64,000 nt of DNA from PALSA-270 sp963770245 (lineage in GTDB: Bacteria > Acidobacteriota > Terriglobia > Terriglobales > Acidobacteriaceae), in the NCBI GenBank assembly GCA_963770245.1, contig CAVYOX010000010.1, positions 62,001 through 126,000 on the forward strand, given 5' to 3'. The notes under the pieces are model-generated. The model ran no database searches, was not told the origin of the DNA, and was given only the letters and a program-made list of their open reading frames with translations. The translations under genes were made by a program, and so were the position numbers. Of the stretch, positions 36,763 to 45,630 are shown one piece after another (positions within the stretch are counted from its first letter, which is position 1; each line of letters begins with the position of its first letter).

Positions 36763-36791
36763 ATTATATCGTGTCACGATATATATTGCAG
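36763..36791 (-). promoter_or_regulatory. marR-clc promoter with overlapping MarR-type operator
   Basis: On the minus strand TATAAT (36763-36768) is a perfect -10, with a weak -35 (CTGCAA, 36786-36791) 17 bases upstream. Between and across them lies TATATCGTGTCACGATATA (36765-36783), 9-bp arms around a single T, the size and shape of MarR dimer sites. Binding there would block the promoter. Confidence 0.7.
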
Positions 36792-36915
36792 GGACTGATA
36801 CGGACCGGCAGCGCCCGGGGCGAAGCGCGCCCGGCTGGCCACCAGCCTCGCCCTCGATTTAGAATTCCTAGTCCCTTAGTATTTCAGATCCGATTCGACC
36901 GAGAGGTGGCGCCGC

Positions 36916-38262
36916 TTGATTGCACGTTATACCCGTCCCGAAATGGCCCGCATTTGGAGCGACGAAAACCGCTTCCGCACCTGGCTGGCCGTCGAAATCG
37001 CGGCCACCGAAACCTTGTCCGAAGCGAAATTAGTCCCGAAGGACGCCGCCCGCGCCATCCGTGAGCGCGCCAACTTCAGCATTGACCGCATCCAGCAGAT
37101 TGAAGCCGAAGTCCGCCACGATGTCATCGCCTTCACGACCGCCGTCGCCGAAATCGTAGGCCCCCACGCCCGCTGGTTTCACTATGGCCTTACCTCGAAC
37201 GATGTGGTCGATACCGCCCAGGCGCTGCTGATCGGCCAGGCCTCGGCGCTCATCGCCGCCGACTTGGAGAATCTGGCCGAAGTCCTCGAACGTCGTGCCT
37301 GGGAATTCAAAGACGTCCCCATGATCGGCCGCACCCACGGCGTCCACGCCGAGCCCATCACCTTCGGCCTCAAGTTGGCGAACTGGTACTCCGAACTCGG
37401 GCGCGATATCGCCCGCTTCGAGCACGCCGCCGAAGACATGCGCGTCGGCAAGTTCTCAGGAGCCGTCGGCACCTTCGCGCACCTCACCCCGGAGCTGGAA
37501 GAAAAAATCTGCGCCCGCCTGGGCTTGCAGGCGGCCGCCATTTCCTCTCAGGTCATCCAGCGCGATCGTCACGCTCACTACCTCGCGACGCTCGCTGTCA
37601 TCGCCTGTACCCTGGACAAAATCGCCACCGAAATACGCCACTTGCAGCGCACCGAAGTACGCGAGGCCGAGGAGTACTTCAGCGAGAAGCAGAAGGGCTC
37701 CTCCGCCATGCCCCACAAGCGCAATCCCGTGACCTCGGAGCAGATCAGCGGCCTGGCCCGCGTGGTTCGCTCCAACGCTCAGGCGGGATTTGAAAACGTA
37801 GCCCTGTGGCACGAGCGCGACATTTCTCATTCCTCCGCCGAACGCGTCATCGTGCCCGACTCCACCACGCTCGTCGACTACCTGCTGCAGAAAACCGCCA
37901 ATCTGATCGATACCATGTTCGTCTATCCCGACCGCATGCGGGCGAATCTCGAGAGCACTGGCGGCTTGGTGTTCAGCGGACAGCTGCTGCTCGATCTGGT
38001 CGAGCATGGCGTTTCACGCGAGGACGCCTACCGCGCGGTGCAGACCCACGCCATGCGCGCCTGGAAGGAAGGATTGAATTTCCGCGAGCAGATCCTCGCG
38101 GACCCACAAATTACCAGCCGCGTGCCGCGCGCGCAGATCGATCGGGCCTTCGATCTCGAGCGCCAGCTTCGCAACGTCGGCAAAATCTTCACCCGGGTAT
38201 TCGGACCGGCCGCCAAACCGTCCCGCGCGAAGCCGCGGAAAAAAAAGAAGAAAACCAAGTAA
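36916..38262 (+). CDS. purB: PurB, adenylosuccinate lyase
   Basis: A 448-residue enzyme of purine synthesis that cleaves SAICAR and adenylosuccinate, releasing fumarate. The family signature SSAMPHKRNP is complete, as are the substrate segments TSNDVVDTA and RTHGVHAEP. The TTG at 36916, preceded by GAGAGG, is the only start before the conserved MIARYTRPEM. The last 15 residues are an unusual lysine-rich tail (AKPRKKKKKTK). It diverges from marR-clc and ends 3 bases from doxX on the opposite strand. Confidence 0.95.
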   Translation: MIARYTRPEMARIWSDENRFRTWLAVEIAATETLSEAKLVPKDAARAIRERANFSIDRIQQIEAEVRHDVIAFTTAVAEIVGPHARWFHYGLTSNDVVDTAQALLIGQASALIAADLENLAEVLERRAWEFKDVPMIGRTHGVHAEPITFGLKLANWYSELGRDIARFEHAAEDMRVGKFSGAVGTFAHLTPELEEKICARLGLQAAAISSQVIQRDRHAHYLATLAVIACTLDKIATEIRHLQRTEVREAEEYFSEKQKGSSAMPHKRNPVTSEQISGLARVVRSNAQAGFENVALWHERDISHSSAERVIVPDSTTLVDYLLQKTANLIDTMFVYPDRMRANLESTGGLVFSGQLLLDLVEHGVSREDAYRAVQTHAMRAWKEGLNFREQILADPQITSRVPRAQIDRAFDLERQLRNVGKIFTRVFGPAAKPSRAKPRKKKKKTK

Positions 38263-38265
38263 CCG

Positions 38266-38709
38266 TCACAGCTGGCGCTTGGCGGGATCGGTCGAGGCTT
38301 CCCCTTTCTCTCCCCACAACGCCCCGTCCACCGAAGCGGCCCCCGCACCGACGAGCAGCAGGCAAAGGTTGGCCGCCAACAAGGTCAGAGCGAACTCCAC
38401 TCCACCCGGCAGGAAGAACCCGTTTTTCAGGTGTACTTTGATGATGGCCACCAGCATGTCGACCGCCAGCAGCACTGCGGTCAATCGCGTCGCCACCCCC
38501 AAGATCAAGGCCGCCCCTCCGAACAGCTCCACCAGCGTCAACACGACTCCAAGGAGTCTGGGGAAGGGGATCCCGAGACCGCCCACCATCCCCTCGACCC
38601 CGGGAACACCGATGGTGAACAGTTTCTGTATGCCGTGCATCAGGAACACGATTCCGACGGCCACGCGCAGCACCGTAATTCCCCACGACCGATTCGAGCG
38701 ATTGCTCAT
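38266..38709 (-). CDS. DoxX-family membrane protein
   Basis: A 147-residue protein with four membrane helices (ITVLRVAVGIVFLMHGIQKLF; FGGAALILGVATRLTAVLLAVDML among them). DoxX proteins are often linked to redox stress and thiosulfate handling, without a settled general function. It lies 130 bases downstream of a marR-type regulator on the same strand, so it may be its target. Confidence 0.85.
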   Translation of the reverse strand: MSNRSNRSWGITVLRVAVGIVFLMHGIQKLFTIGVPGVEGMVGGLGIPFPRLLGVVLTLVELFGGAALILGVATRLTAVLLAVDMLVAIIKVHLKNGFFLPGGVEFALTLLAANLCLLLVGAGAASVDGALWGEKGEASTDPAKRQL

Positions 38710-38841
38710 GCCATTTCCTCCACGCTTCTTGAGAGAAACCGATTTTACCCAGATATGAACCTTGCAGGGCCGAGAAACTCACCCTGGCCAGCGGCGCCGT
38801 CCTCGAAGCTCAGCCGCCCCAGGGTCGTCCGCCGCGATCCC

Positions 38842-39312
38842 CTAGCCTGGCGCCCCCTGTACCGCCTCGAGCAACCGGATCAATGTCCGCAGGCGATGCT
38901 TTGGCAAGCGGCCGAGCAACCGGCGCTCCAAGCGCTCGACGGGGCGATCGAGCGCCTGCAACCGGGCGAGCCCGGCTTCGGTAATCCGCGTTTTCATCAC
39001 CCGCCGGTCCTCGCGCCCGCGGCTGCGCGCCACCAGTCCGCGACCTTCCAACCGATCGAGCAAACGGGTGATGTCGGGATCGTGATGGATCATGCGCTCC
39101 CCAATCTCCCGGCAAGCCAACCCCAGCACCCCGGCGCCCCGCAGAATCCGCAACGCATTGTACTGGGTGGGCGAGAGCCCGTGAGGCTTCATCATCTCCG
39201 CCGCGCGCGCTTGCAACCGCTCGGCGGTCCGCAGCAGGACCAGAAAGGCCTCCGCCTCCAAGCTGTCGAAGGGCTTCTCCGGCTTCCGCTCTTTCCCGGT
39301 TCCCGTGGCCAC
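38842..39312 (-). CDS. MarR-family transcription regulator
   Basis: A 156-residue winged-helix regulator: LSPTQYNALRILRGAG, then the recognition region LACREIGERMIHHDPDITRLLDRLEGRGLV and the wing RGREDRRVMKTRITEAG. It is unrelated in tail and operator to the marR at 36.7 kb. The likely start is the GTG at 39310-39312; a good promoter ends only 6 bases upstream of it, so the transcript may be leaderless. It probably controls doxX. Confidence 0.88.
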   Translation of the reverse strand: MATGTGKERKPEKPFDSLEAEAFLVLLRTAERLQARAAEMMKPHGLSPTQYNALRILRGAGVLGLACREIGERMIHHDPDITRLLDRLEGRGLVARSRGREDRRVMKTRITEAGLARLQALDRPVERLERRLLGRLPKHRLRTLIRLLEAVQGAPG

Positions 39313-39318
39313 AGGCGG

Positions 39319-39347
39319 AGGTTAGTCGTGATGACGATGGTTGTCAA
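39319..39347 (-). promoter_or_regulatory. Putative promoter of the second marR
   Basis: On the minus strand TTGACA (39342-39347) is followed after exactly 17 bases by TAACCT (39319-39324). The -35 sits within GTTGACAAC, a small palindrome that could be part of an operator. Confidence 0.55.
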
Positions 39348-39720
39348 CACGGCGGTTTTGCAGTGGGCAACCGAGCTTAGAAGATCTCCCATCGTTAACT
39401 CGATAGAAGTGTCCCCTGGGGGCGGTTGGTATCGTCGTTCGAGGCGCACCTCGAGCCAAGACCGGCCGGCCGGGGCGAAGCCGAAAAAAAGTGCGGGGCT
39501 TGGGGACCGAGGGGAAGGCAATCGCCGACCCCAGCCTAATTTGCGGCTCCGAGGCGCAACGGCCGCCCGACTCTCCCTGAGAGATCCCCACGCCCGTGGA
39601 CCGATGCCGAGCCTCGAGGCCGCATGGACTGACGGGGTTGAGCGAGCCCCAGGGGAATGGTTTCGATCGTGGTCGGGAGGGCATTCCTCCGGCTTGCGGC
39701 CGACCGCCAATGGTTCCGGT
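39348..39720. other. Non-coding stretch between marR and larB
   Basis: About 370 bases without a convincing gene. Open frames exist on both strands because of high GC, but their products show no known pattern. The base composition shifts to runs of G and C. I see no hairpin with T-run, tRNA or repeat. Confidence 0.5.
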
Positions 39721-40467
39721 CTACAGGCGGTTGATCAGCGCGGCCACATACCCCGCCCCAAATCCGTTGTCGATATTCACCACGCTCACATTCGACGCGC
39801 AAGAATTGATCATCCCGAGAAGTGCCGCCAGGCCCTGAAACGCTGCGCCATATCCGACGCTTGTCGGCACCGCGATCACCGGAACCCCCACCAGGCCGCC
39901 CACGACACTCGGCAGCGCGCCTTCCATCCCCGCACACACGATGACCACCCGCGCCCGCATCAGCGCCTCGCGATTCGACAGCAGCCGGTGAATGCCCGCC
40001 ACACCCACGTCATAAAGATGGGAGACGTCGTTGCCCATGACCTCGGCGGTGACGACCGCTTCCTCGGCCACCGGAATGTCGCTGGTTCCGGCGGAAACCA
40101 CCGCGATCGTTCCTTTGCCATATTTTTTCTTGTCGCCGAGCAGCACAATCGCCCGGGCCAGGCCGCGATACTCCACCCGGGCCACGCGCTTCTTGACCGC
40201 GGCAAACTGCTGCTCACTGGCGCGCGTAGCCAGCACATTGCCACCCTGCTTGGCCAGACGAGAAAAAATCTGCGCCATCTGCGCCGGAGTCTTCCCCGGC
40301 CCAAACACCACTTCCGGCATCCCCACCCGCAAGACGCGATGATGATCGACTTTGGCGAATCCCAAGTCTTCAAACGGAAGGTGCCGCAAACGCTCGACCG
40401 CCGCATCGGGGGAGAGCCGCCCTTGGCGAACTAGGTCGAACAATTTGCGAATGGATTCAGCGTTCAA
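39721..40467 (-). CDS. larB: LarB, nickel-pincer cofactor carboxylase
   Basis: A 248-residue PurE-like protein. LarB carboxylates and hydrolyses nicotinic acid adenine dinucleotide in the first step to the nickel-pincer cofactor of lactate racemase and related enzymes. The C-terminal PurE-like part (GTIAVVSAGTSDIPVAEEAV ... VVIVCAGMEGALPSVVGGLV ... GFGAGYVAALINRL) fits. The TTG at 40465-40467 is chosen since similarity begins there. larC and larE are not nearby, which is usual for dispersed lar genes. Confidence 0.88.
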   Translation of the reverse strand: MNAESIRKLFDLVRQGRLSPDAAVERLRHLPFEDLGFAKVDHHRVLRVGMPEVVFGPGKTPAQMAQIFSRLAKQGGNVLATRASEQQFAAVKKRVARVEYRGLARAIVLLGDKKKYGKGTIAVVSAGTSDIPVAEEAVVTAEVMGNDVSHLYDVGVAGIHRLLSNREALMRARVVIVCAGMEGALPSVVGGLVGVPVIAVPTSVGYGAAFQGLAALLGMINSCASNVSVVNIDNGFGAGYVAALINRL

Positions 40468-40631
40468 GGCAGCGCTCGGCGATCGCCATGCCGTAGGGGC
40501 GCGGCGGGCTCGGTCTCTCCAGCATGCAGCATAAACCAAGCGGCCCGTGGAACGAATCTCGCCGATGATTTGTGCCGGGGAGGGAGAGCAGGGACTCGGG
40601 TTGTCATGAGATGCCGCGCTCGCCACCGCCT

Positions 40632-42227
40632 TCACCCGGCGGTGCGTCGCTCCTCGGCCGGCGCCGGCCGGACCGACTTTGGCCGCTTGCGGCCCGAACG
40701 TGCTTGGCCGAGGACTTCCCAACAAATCTCCCGCGCTCGCCCCGGCTCTTCCGGGTGCGCGAGAAACAGATGCCGCAGCCGGCTTCGGCTCGCCCGGCCC
40801 GCGAGATAGCTATCGTATAGATCGCTGCCCATCATGTAGCCCAACTGCAGCGCGTTCTCGTCGACCTTGCCTCGATGGCCGCGCACCGCCGCTTCCATGA
40901 AGTCTTCGCAAATGGTCCGTGACAATTCCCCTCGATCTCGCACCGCCGCCCGGGCCGGATAGAGCACCCGCGACCCGAAGTATGCGAGCGCATGTTCGAG
41001 CGTGCGGGTGTAGAACTGGTCGGCCGGCGCCGCCGTGTTTTCGCTTCCTAACGAAGGCAGCCCGCGACAAGCATGATGCAGAAATCGCGCCGCTTCTTCC
41101 GCTCCATACATCATCTGGAACTCGCGCACATAAAAAGCATTCACCCGCGGCAGATACACGCTGCCCCGTTCCTCCACCCAGCGCAAAATTGCCTCTTGCT
41201 CAGCTTCGACCGCGCTTTCCCGCGCCACCAGGCGACGCAGCCGCCCTTCGGACGCGCCGCAGCATACCTCGGGCAGCAGGTCCACCAGGAACTTTGGCTG
41301 CGTCCCATTGTGGGAAGCATAGCGGTTGATGTCCAAAAAGCGCAGCAGGCTGTCAATCAGGTTGTAGATCGTAGGAACCAGGTCGGGCCCCTCCTCATCG
41401 CTGCGGCCCCAGCGGCTGAGGTGCAGCCGGTAGCTTTCATATTTTTCGAGCGGGGTGGCATTGAAGACGCAAACCACGTCCTCCGCCACCCGGACCGCCG
41501 CGACCGACTCCCCCTGTTCTCCCGCCGCATGCCAGTACAGCGCGTCCACATTCTGCAGCACGGTGAGCGTCCGTTCCTCGGGCAACTGCTCCCGCAGCAG
41601 GCGGGGCAGGTGCCCCGGCGCCAGATGGGACTCGCCAAACAGCACAACCAACGCCGCGTTCGGATGGCGCTCGCGAATCTCCCCGATCTTGTGGGCGGCG
41701 TGGCGGTCGCGCGCCCCGATCTTGCGCAGGTCTTCCCGGGGCATGCAGTCCAGTCCGTAGACTCCTTCTGCGTATTCCCGCGCCGTCACCAGCAATTGGT
41801 AAAACGGCTCCCAGTCGTAGCCCCAGTCCAGGTCAAAACGGATGCGCTGCCGCAACTCGGCGTCGTCGATCTCGCGGCGCCACCACTCGTCCAGAATGTG
41901 CTGGTCGCGGGCGAAGATGGTCTCGACCCCGAGTATCACAGGACGGTCTCCCGGCTGGGCCCGCTCCTCGAGCAAGCTGGCGGCAAAGCGTTGCGCGGCC
42001 GGCAGAGCATGATAGTCGCCGACCAGAACGAGGTCAGCGGCACCCACCATGCTCTTCATATGCTCGGGGTTAAGAACGGAATCGTAGGCGCGAAACGCCT
42101 GGCTGAAGTCCTTCAGATATTTCCGCCGGCCGCTCGGATCGGTGACCCGAATCTCACGCTCCACCCCCGCCAGCGCGTGCAACTGCGCTTCATTGCGACG
42201 GGACCGTAAGTTGGTCGTTCTCGCCAT
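40632..42227 (-). CDS. ChaN-like heme/iron-binding domain protein with long extension
   Basis: A 531-residue protein. Residues about 55-270 carry the ChaN fold (LVLVGDYHALPAAQRFAASLLEE ... VILGVETIFARDQHILDEWW ... ALVVLFGESHLAPGHLP), known as an iron- or heme-binding lipoprotein domain. No signal peptide or lipobox is seen, so it should be cytoplasmic. The remaining 260 residues do not resemble a family I know. It is divergent from ubiX. Confidence 0.7.
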   Translation of the reverse strand: MARTTNLRSRRNEAQLHALAGVEREIRVTDPSGRRKYLKDFSQAFRAYDSVLNPEHMKSMVGAADLVLVGDYHALPAAQRFAASLLEERAQPGDRPVILGVETIFARDQHILDEWWRREIDDAELRQRIRFDLDWGYDWEPFYQLLVTAREYAEGVYGLDCMPREDLRKIGARDRHAAHKIGEIRERHPNAALVVLFGESHLAPGHLPRLLREQLPEERTLTVLQNVDALYWHAAGEQGESVAAVRVAEDVVCVFNATPLEKYESYRLHLSRWGRSDEEGPDLVPTIYNLIDSLLRFLDINRYASHNGTQPKFLVDLLPEVCCGASEGRLRRLVARESAVEAEQEAILRWVEERGSVYLPRVNAFYVREFQMMYGAEEAARFLHHACRGLPSLGSENTAAPADQFYTRTLEHALAYFGSRVLYPARAAVRDRGELSRTICEDFMEAAVRGHRGKVDENALQLGYMMGSDLYDSYLAGRASRSRLRHLFLAHPEEPGRAREICWEVLGQARSGRKRPKSVRPAPAEERRTAG

Positions 42228-42304
42228 AATCCGTGGGTAGTCGCCTGCCCTTGACTGCGCTGCCCCGCCTCCCTATGCTCAGACTCCGAACGGGGGAGTC
42301 GATC

Positions 42305-42922
42305 TTGCCCAAGCACCCGGCGCAGAATTTGCCGCCGCAGAACCTGACAGTCGCGACCACCGGCGCGAGCGGGTCGTTGTTTCTCCAGCAGTTTCTGCTG
42401 GCGCTCGACCTCGACCCGCGGGTCGAGACCGTCAACTTCGTGGCTTCCGATAGCGCGCTGCGGGTCATGGCCGAGGAGCTTGGCCTGCGCGGGCGCGGCA
42501 ACCTGGTCGGCCAGATTCTCGGCAGAGCCTCGCGCAAAATTCACCCGCAGTCGAACAGCGATATCGGCGCCAATATTGCCAGCGGCTCCTACCCGACCGA
42601 CGCGATGGTCATCCTCCCCTGCAGCGTAGGGACGCTCGGGCGCATCGCCCAGGGCACCGCTTCGCATCTGATCGAACGCGCTGCCGATGTCTGCCTCAAG
42701 GAGCGCCGTCCCCTGGTGCTGTGCGTGCGAGAAACCCCGCTCAACAAAATCCACATCCGCAACATGTACCGGGCAGCCGACGCCGGTGCGACCGTCTTTC
42801 CGCTGATCCCCGCCTTCTACCATCGGCCGACCACGATCGAGGCCATGGCGCGCCAGTTCGTCGGGCGTGTGCTGGCCCACGTGGGCCTGCCGCAGCCTGA
42901 CGCCTACCGCTGGAAAACCTAA
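42305..42922 (+). CDS. ubiX: UbiX, flavin prenyltransferase
   Basis: A 205-residue enzyme that joins dimethylallyl phosphate to FMN, making the prenyl-FMN cofactor of UbiD decarboxylases. The FMN loop TTGASGS, the segment SYPTDAMVILPCSVGTLGRIAQG and ETPLNKIHIRNM are typical. The TTG at 42305 is preferred, because GGGGGAG (42292-42298) lies 6 bases upstream and the protein then has the usual length; the ATG at 42275 is an alternative. No ubiD is in the window. Confidence 0.9.
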   Translation: MPKHPAQNLPPQNLTVATTGASGSLFLQQFLLALDLDPRVETVNFVASDSALRVMAEELGLRGRGNLVGQILGRASRKIHPQSNSDIGANIASGSYPTDAMVILPCSVGTLGRIAQGTASHLIERAADVCLKERRPLVLCVRETPLNKIHIRNMYRAADAGATVFPLIPAFYHRPTTIEAMARQFVGRVLAHVGLPQPDAYRWKT

Positions 42923-42939
42923 AAAACCCTGTTACAGGG
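42921..42939 (-). terminator. Rho-independent terminator on the minus strand
   Basis: Read leftwards, CCCTG-TAA-CAGGG (42927-42939) is followed by TTTTTTAGG. It would end transcripts from the VWFA-related gene at 43152-44981. It overlaps the ubiX stop region by two bases. Confidence 0.65.
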
Positions 42940-43151
42940 GAGATCGGCACCTACCGAGGGAGACTTCAAGTGTAGGAAGGCCCAGCGTTATGAACCAGAT
43001 ACCCTGGGGTCATGGCCGCTGGGGTCGGGGCCAGGAGAAAAGCCGTCCGGCACGAAAGGCGCCGCCCTCGAAACTGGGGGGCCTGGCTGGCTAGAAGCGG
43101 AGCTTTTCGATTGGTTTTGGCTCTTGGAGGTGCGACCGGATTCGCCCGGCC

Positions 43152-44981
43152 CTACTTCGCCGCTGCGGTCGGGGTCGGAGCTTCGCGCAACGGCACGCCC
43201 AGCGTGCCGGCGGTGTTCGAGCCGAGATCATAAATGCCGGTGCGCAGATAGGCGTCTCCCTTGGGCACGTCGATCTCCTTGTGGATCTGCAGACCGACCT
43301 GCAACAAACCGGCATAGACCTTGGGTTGTAGCTGTATTTCGCCGTTGGTGACCACAAAGTTCAGGGGCTTGCCCTCGCGATCGTAGGCCACCAGCATCAG
43401 TTCGATATTGCCGCGGCGCCCACCGTCAGGCGTCGGATCAAGCTTGAGATCTGCGACCGAGATGGCGAAGTCCACCCCGTAGCGCGTGATCGGTCCCTTC
43501 AGTTCGGTGTTGCTGCCGATGGGCGCGCCGCCGGGCGGCGGCTGCGGGCTGGTGGGCAAGACCCGCACTTTGTAGAGAATCTGCGTATAGTCGGGCAGGT
43601 TCCGGCCCATCAGGGGCAACAGAGGATCGCTGTCCGGCTTTTGCCCGGCGGCCTGGATGGCTTCGAGGTCGTCGGCGTAGTATCCGCGGCGGTAGGCGAG
43701 CTTGTCCTTACCGTTTACCAGCTTCACCTGGATGCGTCGGTACTTCCCATCCGTCGCTTTGTTGGTTGGCGAATAGCTGATCGTGTAGTAGCGCGTGCCG
43801 TTGTTGACTACGCGGGTCAGAACATCGCTCAGTCCGTTGGTGTTGTAGAAGGCCTGGCCACCGGTCTCCTTGGCCAGCGTTTCCATGACGGCGTGACTCG
43901 AGTCGCGATCGGCCCGACCGGTTCGCAGGTCCTTGATCTGATCCCGGGTGACCAGCGTCCCTCTTTTTTCCCCAATCTCAGCGCCGTTGGCTTCGTATTG
44001 GGAGTCCGGAGCGAGGCCTTCGGCCGCGACCGGGTAGAGGGCGACCTGGCTGGCGGTGAGCAAGGCGGCGGTCTTGCGGACTTCCTGTTGGAAGTCTTTG
44101 ATTTCGGCGAATGGGTCGGGCAGGTCCGGGTCGGGGAGAATACCCGCGGGGAATGATCCGGAAAACCAAATCACGTTCTTGCGGCCAGGAACCTCAGAGA
44201 GATAGCGCCCCAGTTGCTGCAAGGCCTGCAGCGTGATCCGGGTGCGCGACTCGGTCTGGAAGGCGGCGGTGTCGGCCAGGAACTGCTTCATGGCATTGAT
44301 CGGATCAACCTCGGCCTGCGCCAGGGTCTGAGGAGTTGTCGTCGAACCCGCATTCTCGGCCATGAAGTCGACGATGCGCTGGTCGGCGTCGTTCTCGACG
44401 CCTGACGCCAGCAGTGCGGACTGGTGAACGCCGGCCGCGCCTTTTCTGTCGTTGAGCACCGCCAGCAATACCGAGGAGTCGGTGGTCATTCCCTGCAGCA
44501 TGCGGAGTCGTGACGCCAAAGTGAAAATGGCAACGCGGGTGCCGGGCGGGAGCGTCTTCAGATACTTGATCATCTCGGAGTGCACATAGGTCTGGTCCCG
44601 CGCCTGCGTGTTCAGGGCGTCGAGCAGCAGCACGTTCACCGAATCAGCCGTCTGGGTGAGCGGATAGTTGGTGTAGACGTTCGGCGGCATGGGGGGAAGC
44701 TTGATCTGAGTGGGCGGCGCGCCCTGGTGCTCGGCAAAGCTCGCCATCGTCTGCAGCTTGCCGTCTTCTGAAACTTCGAAGTCTTCCTTGTGCAGGCCGG
44801 TGACCGAGTCCCCCTTGCCGCTCGTCACCACCACGTCCACCAGCACAACCCGGACTTTGGCTTGGACGGTGGTCACGGCACTCCCCGATTTAGGAACGGT
44901 CGTTTGGGAGGGAAGCGAAACCGCAACCAACGGGAGCAGGACAAGCCAAACCGAGCAGCAGCGGCAAAAATGCATACCCAT
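43152..44981 (-). CDS. Exported VWFA-related protein (acidobacterial TIGR03436 type)
   Basis: A protein of about 609 residues with a signal peptide (VWLVLLPLVAVSLPSQ), the family onset VRVVLVDVVVTSGKGDSVTGL followed by FEVSEDGKLQTMASF, the pattern VNVLLLDALNTQ in place of a metal-site motif, and TRVAIFTLASRLRMLQG. Function is unknown. It is longer than its relative at 18540-19766, with an extra C-terminal beta-rich part of about 200 residues. Start could be the ATG at 44981 or 44975. It ends at a terminator shared with ubiX's end. Confidence 0.85.
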   Translation of the reverse strand: MGMHFCRCCSVWLVLLPLVAVSLPSQTTVPKSGSAVTTVQAKVRVVLVDVVVTSGKGDSVTGLHKEDFEVSEDGKLQTMASFAEHQGAPPTQIKLPPMPPNVYTNYPLTQTADSVNVLLLDALNTQARDQTYVHSEMIKYLKTLPPGTRVAIFTLASRLRMLQGMTTDSSVLLAVLNDRKGAAGVHQSALLASGVENDADQRIVDFMAENAGSTTTPQTLAQAEVDPINAMKQFLADTAAFQTESRTRITLQALQQLGRYLSEVPGRKNVIWFSGSFPAGILPDPDLPDPFAEIKDFQQEVRKTAALLTASQVALYPVAAEGLAPDSQYEANGAEIGEKRGTLVTRDQIKDLRTGRADRDSSHAVMETLAKETGGQAFYNTNGLSDVLTRVVNNGTRYYTISYSPTNKATDGKYRRIQVKLVNGKDKLAYRRGYYADDLEAIQAAGQKPDSDPLLPLMGRNLPDYTQILYKVRVLPTSPQPPPGGAPIGSNTELKGPITRYGVDFAISVADLKLDPTPDGGRRGNIELMLVAYDREGKPLNFVVTNGEIQLQPKVYAGLLQVGLQIHKEIDVPKGDAYLRTGIYDLGSNTAGTLGVPLREAPTPTAAAK

Positions 44982-45630
44982 CGCCTCGGGCAGCACCCAG
45001 CCAGAATGGGAGCACTGGGGGCTCGCCTCGAAGAGGTTATCGCAGCTCCGTGCGTTCTGTCACGCCTAGAACCAGCGCCCCCAGCGCCCCGACTCTGGCA
45101 GCTGCCGAGCCCCAATTACTCAAAGGTTTGAAGACCAGTGAGTATTCCAAGTGCCCTATCGAGACCTTCCGCCTCGGCTGCTACTTCCCGAAGATGGAGC
45201 CGTGCGCATGTCTCCCACATGGCCGCACAAGCTTTCACATCTCTGTTCGGTTCCGGAGATTTTTCCGAGCTTTCGAAAGGCGAGGTCGGTTCCAACTCAG
45301 CCCGGGGAAATTGGCTTTGGCCAATCGTCGCGGGGCTGAGGGCGCTTGCGGTCGCGGCTCAGGCGGGCGGCTTTTCGCCCGCACCCGCGAACACCGATCA
45401 CGGTCGGCGTCCCTTTCGAAAATGAGCCGGGCAATTCAGGTTTGGTTGCGGCAGTGAGGTTTTCGCCGAACCCTCTCGAGGTTCGAGAGGCCCTCACCTT
45501 ATTTTCCCGCGCAAACCAGGTGCCAGTGGGATTTCGGCTCAGGTCGGCGGCTGTTGGCAACCGGAAAAGATGACGCCGACCTTGAGCCTACTCGGGATCC
45601 GAGAATCGGATCGTCAGTCCAGGAGGACTC
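44982..45630. other. Long non-coding stretch upstream of the Fn3 protein
   Basis: About 650 bases between divergent exported-protein genes. Holds two clean hairpins: GCGGGCG/CGCCCGC (45363-45382) and CCTCTCGA-GGT-TCGAGAGG (45472-45490). A 75-codon frame (45346-45573) has no known relative. A long leader with control function is possible but I could not match any riboswitch core. Confidence 0.45.

Noticed and set aside
45346..45573. 75-codon frame in the leader of the Fn3 gene, and a possible c-di-GMP riboswitch there
   Set aside because: GCAAACC and a few nearby words recall the GEMM core, but the helices and the tetraloop partner are not in place; the frame has no known relative.
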